Below are positions 16,046-23,230 of a stretch of DNA of 43,142 nucleotides, piece after piece (position 1 is the stretch's first letter; every line of letters starts with the position of its first letter). The notes under the pieces are model-generated. The model was not told the DNA's origin and ran no database searches. It saw only the letters and a program-made list of their open reading frames with translations. The DNA is from a virus. Where the stretch lies: positions 1-43,142 of IMG/VR virus record IMGVR_UViG_3300042288_001793, one strand, 5' to 3'. A program made the position numbers and the translations under genes.

Positions 16046-16480
16046 TTATGCTGCGCTGTATTGATACATTCCGTCAATGACAGTTTCTCGCCCGTATTTA
16101 ATCGCTATTCTCTTTTTGCCCTGACAACAAAATCCATTTTTATCTCCATCAACAATATTTTCAAACCACACAGTCTTATCTGTTCTTTTGGTGATTTGAA
16201 TTTTGAATGACTGGTTAGTGGTTGCGTAGACCTTGCCAACTTCAAATTTAACCACGCTATCAATGCTATCAATTTTGTTTTCAATATCAACCACTTGAAT
16301 TTTGATGAAACTTTCGCCGTTTAATCGTAGTTGCATCTCTTCTTTCATCATTTCTACTACAATCATTCCAAAGTCATCAGTAGTAAAACCTTCTTGTCCT
16401 GCTTCGTTAATTGATTCTGTTAATACTTCAGTTGTTAATGTGGCTACTTGCAATCTGGTGTAATCTAAATCGTAAGTCAT
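16046..16480 (-). CDS. hypothetical protein, 144 aa
   Basis: Not recognised. Acidic N-terminal helical part (LTTEVLTESINEAGQEGFTTDD), then a beta-rich C-terminal half with KVYATTNQSFKIQITKRTDKTVWFE. It has an AAGGA ribosome site and is transcribed from its own strong promoter within a 52-base block that is repeated upstream of the 185-aa gene. Small size, tight regulation and location between tail genes suggest a moron or early-type gene; function unknown. Confidence 0.65.
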   Translation of the reverse strand: MTYDLDYTRLQVATLTTEVLTESINEAGQEGFTTDDFGMIVVEMMKEEMQLRLNGESFIKIQVVDIENKIDSIDSVVKFEVGKVYATTNQSFKIQITKRTDKTVWFENIVDGDKNGFCCQGKKRIAIKYGRETVIDGMYQYSAA

Positions 16481-16500
16481 TTGTCCGCTTCCTTGTTGTT

Positions 16501-16552
16501 GTTTAATCTTCTTTTATAATAGTGGATAAGCTACATAATGTCAACCCCTAAA
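16501..16552 (-). promoter_or_regulatory. duplicated 52-bp promoter block, copy A
   Basis: On the minus strand it holds TTGACA (16544-16539), a 17-base spacer and TATTAT (16521-16516), followed by the leader AAGATTAAACAAC. The 52 bases are identical to 17410-17461, including spacer and leader, so the same regulator or RNA element controls both genes. Confidence 0.85.
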
Positions 16553-16606
16553 TTAAAATAATTTCAGACAAAATAAAACCCCGATAAACTCAGGGTTGCA
16601 CAATCA

Positions 16607-16768
16607 TTATTCTTCCTGCTGTTTTTTCTCCGCTCGTTTCCGCCGCATATAATCCCGTTTCCGTATCCGTTGCAATTCCTTCTGCTCAGGCGATAAATTA
16701 GCCTGTGCTTTACGGTTTCGTGCCTTTCCTTTCTCGGTTTGATTGTAGCGGCTAAACCTGTCTGTCAT
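16607..16768 (-). CDS. small highly basic protein, 53 aa
   Basis: Start at ATG 16768 chosen because AGGAG lies eight bases upstream; a longer frame would run into the leader hairpin. The protein is rich in Lys, Arg and Gln (RIRKRDYMRRKRAEKKQQEE at its end) and is probably a nucleic-acid-binding helix. It shares the 19-base leader of the 72-aa gene and lies directly behind the 185-aa gene. Confidence 0.65.
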   Translation of the reverse strand: MTDRFSRYNQTEKGKARNRKAQANLSPEQKELQRIRKRDYMRRKRAEKKQQEE

Positions 16769-16797
16769 GATATAATGCTCCTGTTGTTTAATCTTAT

Positions 16798-16821
16798 CCC
16801 CAGTAGTTTCGGTCACTGGGG
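16798..16821. promoter_or_regulatory. intergenic hairpin with shared leader element, copy 2
   Basis: CCCCAGT and ACTGGGG pair around a 10-base loop. The plus strand continues with ATTTTATTTT (terminator-like). The minus strand continues with the same 19-base leader as copy 1. The stem sequence differs between the two copies while base-pairing is kept, which suggests an RNA structure under selection. Confidence 0.55.
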
Positions 16822-16829
16822 ATTTTATT

Positions 16830-17387
16830 TTAAAAACTTATTAGTTTTTTCTCGAAGGGTTTTACATCTTGGCTCAACGCTTCAATTATTTTACTAATTG
16901 ATTTAATCATTTTTTCACTCATATTAGGCAAGATTTCGTTTGCTATGTCGCTTACACCAATTTTTTTATTTTCATAGTAAAAAGATTCTTGGAAATGAGC
17001 TATTGTGTAACCTTTTTCGCTCCCAGCCACAAACTTCAATGATTCATATACACCATTGCTGCAACCGATTCGCCCTGTAGTAAACAAGAAATATAATTTA
17101 TCAAGATTAATGTTTTCTCTTTTCAGAAAAGACAATAAAATCTGCATTCTTTTACTAGGAGTAGACTGGTTTATCATCTTTGTCGTCTTGGCTTTTTTTG
17201 CCTTTACTAGCTCAGATTGTTTTTCTATTCTTGCAAATACAAGCGTAACTTTCCCACTTAAATGATTGATAATTTGATAGTTTAATCCTACAGGACGATC
17301 TTTTGTTGCCACGAAATCAGATTGATTGCTGTAGTAGTAATCGTAGGCATCATCTTCTTTGTTAAAAGTTATAGCTGAATACTTCAT
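16830..17387 (-). CDS. hypothetical protein, 185 aa
   Basis: Not recognised. An N-terminal mixed part (DDAYDYYYSNQSDFVA), a central LVFARIEKQSELVKAKKAKTTK basic helix and a C-terminal helical part. It is the first gene of the leftward cargo block and is driven by copy B of the 52-base promoter block. It probably continues into the 53-aa gene through the intergenic hairpin. Confidence 0.65.
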   Translation of the reverse strand: MKYSAITFNKEDDAYDYYYSNQSDFVATKDRPVGLNYQIINHLSGKVTLVFARIEKQSELVKAKKAKTTKMINQSTPSKRMQILLSFLKRENINLDKLYFLFTTGRIGCSNGVYESLKFVAGSEKGYTIAHFQESFYYENKKIGVSDIANEILPNMSEKMIKSISKIIEALSQDVKPFEKKLISF

Positions 17388-17409
17388 TTTGCCCGTTTCC
17401 TTGTTCGTT

Positions 17410-17461
17410 GTTTAATCTTCTTTTATAATAGTGGATAAGCTACATAATGTCAACCCCTAAA
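17410..17461 (-). promoter_or_regulatory. duplicated 52-bp promoter block, copy B
   Basis: On the minus strand TTGACA (17453-17448), 17 bases, TATTAT (17430-17425) and the AAGATTAAACAAC leader; identical over 52 bases to 16501-16552. It lies about 75 bases before the next rightward tail gene, so the tail operon is split by this leftward unit. Confidence 0.85.
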
Positions 17462-17535
17462 GTTAAAATAATTTTCAAATCCCTAAAACCATTACCAGTA
17501 GTGGGAAAAATCAGATCAACCTCACAAAACCCGCT

Positions 17536-17928
17536 ATGGTTCAAGTCAACTGGAATAAAATCAACATCCCTCGCAAGCAGACGGCGACACTCACCTGGTC
17601 AGCAGATCACGCCGCGCTAGTCCATGAGGGTGCGACTTTAAAAAACGGAACAGAATTACCCGCGCGCCCTTGGGTAGATGAAGCAGTGCAACAATTCAAC
17701 GCCCCCGAAAGTTATGCTGACAGTTTTCAAAAATCAGAAGATTTTGCACAAGCATTTACAGAAATGGCGGAGGGCTTTGGGGAGAAGGCACAGGAAATTA
17801 TAGAAACTCAAATGTGGGAATGGCCACGCGAAACCGTCAGGCAAAATGGAACGGTAGCCGGCTCACCCCGTGACATCGTAGATACTGGAGAATTACGAGA
17901 CTCCTATTCTATAGAGGTGCAGTCATGA
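17536..17928 (+). CDS. HK97 gp10-like neck / minor tail protein
   Basis: A 130-residue protein with the pattern of head-tail joining proteins of the HK97 gp10 group: an early ALVHEGATLKNGTELPARPWVDEA segment (residues about 28-51, containing the typical ARPW) and a late segment ending SPRDIVDTGELRDSY. It precedes the tail terminator candidate with a four-base overlap (ATGA at 17925-17928) and thus sits where this protein is expected. Confidence 0.7.
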   Translation: MVQVNWNKINIPRKQTATLTWSADHAALVHEGATLKNGTELPARPWVDEAVQQFNAPESYADSFQKSEDFAQAFTEMAEGFGEKAQEIIETQMWEWPRETVRQNGTVAGSPRDIVDTGELRDSYSIEVQS

Positions 17929-18302
17929 CTACAGTTGCAGAACTACGGACAAAACTAGCCGCGCTGTTAGCTCCCGACTTGGGCAAATACACCAATGGCT
18001 GTCCATCTGTTTGGACTTACGGATCTAACGCAGATCCGCCGTCTGCCAGTGACGGACTTGAATGTTTGATCAAGCAAGTGCCAATGGGATCCGCGCAGGG
18101 TTCTAGTGGCGGACAAAGGTATAAACCCCAGCAATGGGAAGTGGTGCTTAAAAACTTCAAGAGGTCGTCCAATCTAGCTAACGCACTACGCAAAATTGAG
18201 ATTAATTTTGTAGTTTATCGCTATTCCCACACACCAGCGACGGACACGACATTTGAGCAAGCAAGGATTATAATTTTCGCGCCAATTACTATCAATATTT
18301 AG
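17925..18302 (+). CDS. putative tail terminator / completion protein
   Basis: 125 residues with a helical start (TTVAELRTKLAALLAPDLGKY) and a beta-rich remainder (WEVVLKNF, INFVVYRY, ARIIIFAP), the fold pattern of minor tail gpU/terminator proteins. Gene order neck protein, this gene, tail tube supports the assignment. No specific motif proves it. Confidence 0.55.
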   Translation: MTTVAELRTKLAALLAPDLGKYTNGCPSVWTYGSNADPPSASDGLECLIKQVPMGSAQGSSGGQRYKPQQWEVVLKNFKRSSNLANALRKIEINFVVYRYSHTPATDTTFEQARIIIFAPITINI

Positions 18303-18340
18303 CGATGGGAAAGCTATAAAAAATTCTCACAGGAATTACT

Positions 18341-19051
18341 ATGACTAGACCCGTGCAAGATATTATTCTTCAGGATTACACCCTAGATATCCTGCTACTT
18401 AATCCCAATAGCAGAGCAGTGACTAAAGCCGTGATCACTTTTGATGCGCCGGCTGTTATTGGCGCAACTAGCGTTAGCCTGACAGCCGCTACCAGTACGA
18501 CAATCAAGGCAGGAACTTCCCTTAGCTTTGCAGCACCATCAGCACCTACCGACCGCCAACAAGTTCTATTTACCGCTGACGCAACCATTACAGCAACAGC
18601 CGCGTCTTTTGCCGTCGCACCTCTCAAGAAAGCAATCGCTGATTCTTCGGTTGGCGATTTTGTGGTTGGAACTGTGCCATTGTTTGGGATTCAGACAATG
18701 GACAAAACTAACCAAGAAACCCAAGTTGACACCACTAATTTCCAAAGCGGTTCAGGTACAGAAATGGCCATTGTTCGGAATGCCCGGACGTTGAATATTT
18801 CAGGAATCGTCAAAGCTGGTGATTTAGCTTACGTCAATATCATCAAACGTGTATCTGATAATTCTGCATTCTTGAATAGAGAGATTTACGCGATCGCGAC
18901 CTTACCGGACGGCGAAAAATTTGAGGGCGCGACTAAACTCATGGGATTGAACGAACCAGCGAACCAGAACGAAATCAAAAAATACACTTTTAATCTAACT
19001 TTCCAAGGTGACTCATTCATTTGGACACCTGGTTATTACGCTGCTGCATAA
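18341..19051 (+). CDS. major tail tube protein
   Basis: A 236-residue protein with low-complexity Ala/Thr-rich beta strands in the N-terminal half (SVSLTAATSTTIKAGTSLSF), and a C-terminal half with QVDTTNFQSGSGTEMAIVRNARTLNISGIVKAGD and KKYTFNLTFQGDS. This NF..G.G......R...+...G pattern is common in siphovirus tube proteins. It is followed by two small genes and a giant tape measure gene as in other long-tailed phages. The end overlaps the next start (TAATG). Confidence 0.75.
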   Translation: MTRPVQDIILQDYTLDILLLNPNSRAVTKAVITFDAPAVIGATSVSLTAATSTTIKAGTSLSFAAPSAPTDRQQVLFTADATITATAASFAVAPLKKAIADSSVGDFVVGTVPLFGIQTMDKTNQETQVDTTNFQSGSGTEMAIVRNARTLNISGIVKAGDLAYVNIIKRVSDNSAFLNREIYAIATLPDGEKFEGATKLMGLNEPANQNEIKKYTFNLTFQGDSFIWTPGYYAAA

Positions 19052-19290
19052 TGCAACTTTTGACTGACAAAACACAAGTATTGGCAGTTTTAATAAACTG
19101 CCGACTTGATGGCAATTATATCAAGTGTGGCGCGGCTGTATTTAGGGGTGGGATGTCTGGAGAAATTGAAGTTTCAAACGAGTCCCAAAAGTTTAAAATC
19201 AAAATCCCTGAATCAGTCCAAAATTGCGCCACACATCAAATTTTCTCTGACAAAAACGATAACCTAGAAATTGAATTATGCGCCCAGTAA
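19051..19290 (+). CDS. small tail-operon protein, 79 aa
   Basis: Start at ATG 19051 in the TAATG overlap with the tube gene; upstream codons of the same frame lie inside that gene. A beta-rich protein (KCGAAVFRGGMSGEIEVSNESQKFKIKIPES) I do not recognise. Its end overlaps the next gene by 13 bases. Probably translated with the tube and chaperone genes. Confidence 0.65.
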   Translation: MQLLTDKTQVLAVLINCRLDGNYIKCGAAVFRGGMSGEIEVSNESQKFKIKIPESVQNCATHQIFSDKNDNLEIELCAQ

Positions 19291-20132
19291 TTAACAGAAA
19301 ATCTCGTTCCGAAGTAGTAGCCATTGGTGATGAAAATATTGGTATCCTCTATTTAGAAAAACGCGGCTTTATTTCCGTTGGGGAACGGATGGAAATTGAT
19401 GAATATGAACTGAGCAGAAGCAAAGCCCAAATTGTTGCCACAAAATTAATTAAGACTATTGCCAAAGATAGAAATATTAGTTTTGAAGCTGCACAAGAAT
19501 TGTTATCACCAAAACCAGTTGACGGCGTGGCAGTAGATAATAGCGATATTGTCTATGATTACGTGGAAGAATTTGCGGAATTACAGTCATTAAGCGCACT
19601 TAACAGCAATACTTTAGCTGTAGCAATTGCAACTATTTTCATTCAGAATCGCGCTGCATATCCTATTCAAATTGATTATGACGCTGCGATTAATGCCACT
19701 GCATTGGACATTATTCCGCAGTCGTTACACCTCAAAAATAAACAACAAATTGCATTTGGTGGATTCACTGGACACAAGGTAATTATCAAGGGTAATCAGT
19801 CTAGTGATGTTTCTGTAATTCAAGTTGAACCAATTGAACAACCATTATCGGAGGGTGATATTGGCTTTTTAATTGATGGTAGAAAATACATTGTTGGTTC
19901 GGATGAGTGGACAATTGAGGATACAAAATCACTTGATGAAAACCTAATTTCCGCTATTTATGAGTTCTATCAAAATGAGCGTTTAGGCTGGGTAAAACCT
20001 GAGCCAGTGGCAACTACAAGCGAGGATGAAGCTGCGGGGGAGTCCCTACAATTGACTGGAACGGACTCTACTGGAGAATCCAATACTACGGAATTAGAGA
20101 CTCGCGTTTTAGTAGCTGGGAACGCTTCCTAG
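19278..20132 (+). CDS. putative tail assembly chaperone, long N-terminal part
   Basis: 284 residues located between tube and tape measure, where tail assembly chaperones lie. N-terminal half: MEIDEYELSRSKAQIVATKLI and a helical EEFAELQSLSALNSNTLAVAIATIFIQNR segment, seen in gpG-like chaperones of cyanobacterial phages by position only. The last ~45 residues are low-complexity (TSEDEAAGESLQLTG), and the -1 frame is already open there. A middle portion from about residue 130 to 190 looks like an inserted beta domain. Function inferred from synteny. Confidence 0.5.
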   Translation: MRPVINRKSRSEVVAIGDENIGILYLEKRGFISVGERMEIDEYELSRSKAQIVATKLIKTIAKDRNISFEAAQELLSPKPVDGVAVDNSDIVYDYVEEFAELQSLSALNSNTLAVAIATIFIQNRAAYPIQIDYDAAINATALDIIPQSLHLKNKQQIAFGGFTGHKVIIKGNQSSDVSVIQVEPIEQPLSEGDIGFLIDGRKYIVGSDEWTIEDTKSLDENLISAIYEFYQNERLGWVKPEPVATTSEDEAAGESLQLTGTDSTGESNTTELETRVLVAGNAS

Positions 20133-20146
20133 AACAACCCGACTAC

Positions 20147-20425
20147 GTGGTTTTTGATTGTGTTAGCAACCTTGAAAAACTGCGTAGGGAAAATGCAAAT
20201 ACAGAAGCCAGAATACACGCTATAGGGTGGTCTGGCTTGTTTAATGCCTTCAAGGGTAAAGACGACGCGCCGATGGATTTTGTGGACTTATTGCCGTTTG
20301 CAGATGATATTAAAACTGGCAACAAACGGATAAGTTTCGCCACAGAAAAGGTCATTAAAAAGTTGGTCAAAGACGAATCTTTGCCAACTCAAATATTATC
20401 TATTTTGGGGATGTTGTTAGAATGA
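20147..20425 (+). CDS. tail chaperone C-terminal partner, possibly made by -1 frameshift
   Basis: A 92-residue frame from GTG 20147. The same frame is open back to 20030 without stop and reads a plausible peptide there (SRFSSWERFLEQPDYVVFD), overlapping the end of the upstream gene in the -1 frame. Siphoviruses usually make two chaperone forms by programmed frameshift at this place. A candidate slip site is the GGGGGAG at 20036-20042; it is not a classic heptamer, so internal start at GTG remains possible. Core sequence ARIHAIGWSGLFNAFKGKDDA is not known to me. Confidence 0.55.
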   Translation: MVFDCVSNLEKLRRENANTEARIHAIGWSGLFNAFKGKDDAPMDFVDLLPFADDIKTGNKRISFATEKVIKKLVKDESLPTQILSILGMLLE

Positions 20426-20428
20426 TTT

Positions 20429-20466
20429 GTGTTATAATAGTCGCATATATTGAACTTTTATAACAC
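20429..20466. repeat. 9-bp inverted repeat after the tail chaperone gene
   Basis: GTGTTATAA (20429-20437) and TTATAACAC (20458-20466) are perfect complements separated by 20 bases, just after the stop of the chaperone gene. It could be an mRNA-end structure or an operator; a TATAAT is embedded in the left arm without a matching -35 box. Confidence 0.5.
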
Positions 20467-20486
20467 TGCTATCTTCGTCTTGGTTG

Positions 20487-20780
20487 TCAGGTTTCCCCGT
20501 CCCCTTGGATGGGGTTTTGTTGTTTACAGATGAAACGATCTTTTAGTGACGGAAATTCCTCTAGAAATTGTTCTAAATTTAACAACTGAAACTCATTTCT
20601 GAAATATGAATCTGGCACAGAATTAATGGCATTAGGGAAGGTTATTTTCCCATTTATGTCAACAGAAGGATCGTTACAAGTTTGTTGTAGCTCAACTGTT
20701 CCGTCATCTGCTATTGCGCGAACAGAATAGTGAGTGCCATTGGTTTTAAGCCGAACGCCATAAGGATAATCTTGGTTCAT
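20487..20780 (-). CDS. hypothetical protein, 97 aa
   Basis: Not recognised. Beta-rich N-terminal half (YGVRLKTNGTHYSVRAIADDGTVELQQTC) suggesting a small barrel, then NEFQLLNLEQFLEEFPSL. It is the last gene of the second leftward cargo block, 15 bases after the membrane protein gene. Confidence 0.6.
   Translation of the reverse strand: MNQDYPYGVRLKTNGTHYSVRAIADDGTVELQQTCNDPSVDINGKITFPNAINSVPDSYFRNEFQLLNLEQFLEEFPSLKDRFICKQQNPIQGDGET
20501..20525 (+). terminator. terminator-like hairpin of the tail operon before the cargo block
   Basis: CCCC and GGGG (20501-20504, 20511-20514) with a six-base loop, followed by TTTTGTTGTTT. It would stop rightward transcription of the tube and chaperone genes before the cargo block. 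It lies inside the 3' end of a convergent gene. Confidence 0.5.
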
Positions 20781-20795
20781 CTTGGTTTTTGTTCT

Positions 20796-21014
20796 TTACT
20801 TCGTGAAATACCACACGCAAAATATTAACACTACCAACTGAATTATTGTTGCTGCAATTGCGATCCTGACAAAATTGTTAAACCATCTAGCGTTAGCTTG
20901 CTGGCGTTTTTTAAAGTCATTCTGCCACGCTTTCCAGATATCATCCAATTGCGGATCATTCATAGCTTTAGTTAATTGATTCAGTTGTTTGTTTGCTTCT
21001 TTAATTGACAGCAT
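20796..21014 (-). CDS. small protein with one C-terminal membrane segment
   Basis: Start at ATG 21014 preferred over 21029 because the shorter form begins MLSIKEANKQLNQLTKAM, a clean coiled coil. About residues 50-70 (FVRIAIAATIIQLVVLIFCVWYF) form one transmembrane helix close to the end. This resembles small phage tail-anchored or haemolysin XhlA-like proteins, which help in lysis, but no lysin is next to it. Overlaps the upstream gene by 14 bases. Confidence 0.6.
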   Translation of the reverse strand: MLSIKEANKQLNQLTKAMNDPQLDDIWKAWQNDFKKRQQANARWFNNFVRIAIAATIIQLVVLIFCVWYFTK

Positions 21015-21384
21015 AATTTCCCCATGCACGGTTAGTTAATAGTCCCGCTTCTCCGACGGAAACTGTAAGCGGATCTACGGCTTCTACCGGACATCCAGTG
21101 CTGTAAAGTCCATCGGGTTGCAAGAATCTATCGTAACTTTTTAACCAAAATATTCTTCGACTAAAACAGCCTGGGTTCCCATTGTTTGGTGCTGTTTGGT
21201 GTAATTCTGTCCATCCTACTACTTTGAAATCTTGATATTTTATCCTGCCTTTTCTGCCTCTGCAATTGTGTAGCAAATACTCCCTGACATAAGGTATATT
21301 TGCAATATTTTCAAGCCACACAATATGAGATTCATATTTTTTTATCCAGTTCATTGACTCAATAGATGTTATTGGATGCGCCAT
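21001..21384 (-). CDS. hypothetical protein, 127 aa
   Basis: Not recognised. Tryptophan- and cysteine-containing (LHNCRGRKGRIKYQDFKVVGW, GCFSRRIFWLKSYDRF, STGCPVEAVDPLTV). It starts two bases after the GIY-YIG gene and overlaps the next gene, so it is part of the same leftward transcript. Confidence 0.6.
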   Translation of the reverse strand: MAHPITSIESMNWIKKYESHIVWLENIANIPYVREYLLHNCRGRKGRIKYQDFKVVGWTELHQTAPNNGNPGCFSRRIFWLKSYDRFLQPDGLYSTGCPVEAVDPLTVSVGEAGLLTNRAWGNYAVN

Positions 21385-21386
21385 AT

Positions 21387-21992
21387 CTACCTCACTACGG
21401 GGTATATTGAAACTGATTTAATTGTAGCAATTCCTTCTGATTCTTCCTGTTTTTTGCGCTCCTTAATTATCCTCTCATCGTGTTCCAATTTACGAGAATA
21501 TTGATAGGTGACACGCCTGCTAACCCATGCGCTACAATCATTGGTTTTGATTTTCCCGTCGTTACCTTCAATCAGTGTTACTAGATTGGGCTTCAGTTCT
21601 TCTAGTTCCTGCTCTAGTGCCTTCTGAATCAGCTTTATCTCTTTATACCGTGCGAGATATTGGCTTTTATCGTACCCTAAATCAATAATAGGTAATTCAG
21701 GGTCAACGTCGTTATTATTTAGCGGTGGGTTGAATTTTTGGATGTATTCATGTTCCCATTCTTCTAAATCATCCATATCATTCCATAGCAAATAGCAGAT
21801 GTATTGCACATTGTTAGCGCGAAATTCACTCTCTTGAAGACAGGGGATAAATTCTTCTTTTAGACTAAATGAAGTGCCGATATACCAGACACGATAAGCC
21901 GCGTCACAGGCAAAATATATGCCGGGTGAATCGGGTAGGTTTTGGGCGTTGTTCAGTGTTACTTTGGCGAGTTTTTTGATTGTTAGGTTCAT
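21387..21992 (-). CDS. GIY-YIG domain protein
   Basis: A 201-residue protein whose N-terminus has PGIYFACDAAYRVWYIGTS (about 23-41), the GIY ... YIG pair of this nuclease family in its usual spacing, and later WEHEYIQKFNPPLNN, a block with the conserved glutamate region. A central coiled coil (about 105-135) and a basic C-terminus follow. GIY-YIG proteins in phages act as homing or restriction-like nucleases. The conserved arginine expected after YIG is not obvious, so activity is uncertain. Confidence 0.68.
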   Translation of the reverse strand: MNLTIKKLAKVTLNNAQNLPDSPGIYFACDAAYRVWYIGTSFSLKEEFIPCLQESEFRANNVQYICYLLWNDMDDLEEWEHEYIQKFNPPLNNNDVDPELPIIDLGYDKSQYLARYKEIKLIQKALEQELEELKPNLVTLIEGNDGKIKTNDCSAWVSRRVTYQYSRKLEHDERIIKERKKQEESEGIATIKSVSIYPVVR

Positions 21993-22005
21993 TAGGTTTA
22001 TTGCA

Positions 22006-22233
22006 CTAATCTAGATTATTTCTAACGTCGGTAAAATGTGGGTTAATTTTTAGATCATCTAGTTTCACCCATTGCCTTCTTAGACCTGATCTGCCTTGCG
22101 GGTGAATCTCGATAAATCTTGAATTTTTCCTCTTGTTTTTACTCCAGTCAATTTGAGTTATGATCGCTGGGTATTCATTCTGCCATGCAAGGACGTGGCG
22201 TGGTTTCAGTTCTCTTAATTCTTGCTCAGACAT
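22006..22233 (-). CDS. hypothetical protein, 75 aa
   Basis: Not recognised. Short, basic and tryptophan-rich (RHVLAWQNEYPAIITQIDWSKNKRKN). Located 13 bases before the GIY-YIG gene in the same direction. Confidence 0.55.
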   Translation of the reverse strand: MSEQELRELKPRHVLAWQNEYPAIITQIDWSKNKRKNSRFIEIHPQGRSGLRRQWVKLDDLKINPHFTDVRNNLD

Positions 22234-22321
22234 AATAAATCTTTCCTATTCAATATTTGTTCAATATTTGCGATGTTTACGAAAGCGCGGTCGTCTCTTT
22301 TGGGGCGATCGCCTAAATTAA

Positions 22322-23008
22322 TTATTCAAATGAAGCTAACGCCATTTCTACTAATTGATCCGGCGTGGCTTGCGCGTGTAGTTTTGCTTTACGTTCCGCC
22401 ATGCGTTCAAATAGTTCTATTGATTCCTGTTCCAGTTGGTTCATGTTATCTCGATTGCACTGGAAATGACGCTTATTAAACAGCCGTTCATTTACCTTGA
22501 CCGTCCAATCTCGATAATTGTTAGGCGTGGGAGTTACGCCAAATAAAGCGGTGGAACGGTCGCGTAAAATGTCAGTCCAAAGCTTACGGGCTAATATTCG
22601 TTTCATCCGTAATGCCAAAAGCTTATTACGTTCTGACTCTTCAACTTGTTTGCCGAACGCTTTATCAAATCGTCTTTCCAGTCCCTCTTCAAGAATGGCA
22701 TCAACAAAAGCCCTGGCAACCAAGTTACCTTGTTTGTCTAATTGCCGTATAAGCTTAGACAGATCGGAAAGTACGATTATGTTGACGGCTTTTGGGTGTA
22801 AGTCGCTTTTAACTTTTTGGTGGGATTGGAAAGCTATGCTACACAAGGATTCTAACTGTTTTATGCTTCTTCCTGATGGGATTAATTTTATGTCGGCTAG
22901 TTGGGGAATAGAGGCAACATAACTGCCGTCGGGCATCATCAAGCCATCAATCTTGGCAAATCCTAAATCAACTGTCGCAACAACAGCTTTTGAGGTATCA
23001 TTAGACAT
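22322..23008 (-). CDS. putative phage antirepressor-like regulator
   Basis: A 228-residue protein that looks like a recurrent cyanobacterial and phage family: an N-terminal IPQLADIKLIPSGRSIKQLESL block, a middle GNLVARAFVDAILEEGLERRFDKAFG (about 95-120) and a C-terminal WTVKVNERLFNKRHFQCNRDNM block. The EEGLERRFD part occurs in antirepressor-like proteins, hence the tentative call; a defined biochemical role is not known to me. It is divergent from cas12 and separated from it by 222 bases containing palindromes, so a regulatory link to cas12 is possible. Confidence 0.5.
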   Translation of the reverse strand: MSNDTSKAVVATVDLGFAKIDGLMMPDGSYVASIPQLADIKLIPSGRSIKQLESLCSIAFQSHQKVKSDLHPKAVNIIVLSDLSKLIRQLDKQGNLVARAFVDAILEEGLERRFDKAFGKQVEESERNKLLALRMKRILARKLWTDILRDRSTALFGVTPTPNNYRDWTVKVNERLFNKRHFQCNRDNMNQLEQESIELFERMAERKAKLHAQATPDQLVEMALASFE

Positions 23009-23038
23009 AGTTCACTAAGTGGTTAAGTAAAGTGGACT

Positions 23039-23087
23039 AACCATTGAAACCACCGGAATACCGCAAATATTCCTGCGTGGTATGGTT
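23039..23087. repeat. nested imperfect palindrome between the regulator gene and cas12
   Basis: Three complementary pairs are nested: AACCAT (23039) with ATGGTT (23082), CCAC (23050) with GTGG (23077), and GGAATA (23055) with TATTCC (23068). The element lies 31 bases before the leftward regulator start. It can be an operator in DNA or a hairpin in the 5' leader of that mRNA. Confidence 0.6.
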
Positions 23088-23165
23088 TAAATAATTATAT
23101 CATGTTTTCAATAGTCTTATTAATTTTTCAATAACTTAGGATACAATATTATCCAGTCGCGTGAT

Positions 23166-23180
23166 GGTGTTGGTAGCACC
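23166..23180 (+). promoter_or_regulatory. leader hairpin before cas12, shared with a KilA-N leader
   Basis: GGTGTT, three bases and AGCACC form a short stem 51 bases before the cas12 start. The first KilA-N gene has the same stem with a different loop in its leader (minus strand 3588-3574), and the flanks also match (GAT before, GANTC after). A TACAAT near 23150 may be the -10 box of the cas12 promoter, with a poor -35. Confidence 0.4.
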
Positions 23181-23230
23181 GATTCACCACTGGCTGTAGG
23201 TCTTGTACACCCACATTGATATTATTCCCA

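Noticed and set aside
20433-20438. TATAAT after the tail chaperone gene as a promoter for the cargo region
   Set aside because: No -35 box lies at a workable distance, and it is part of an inverted repeat.
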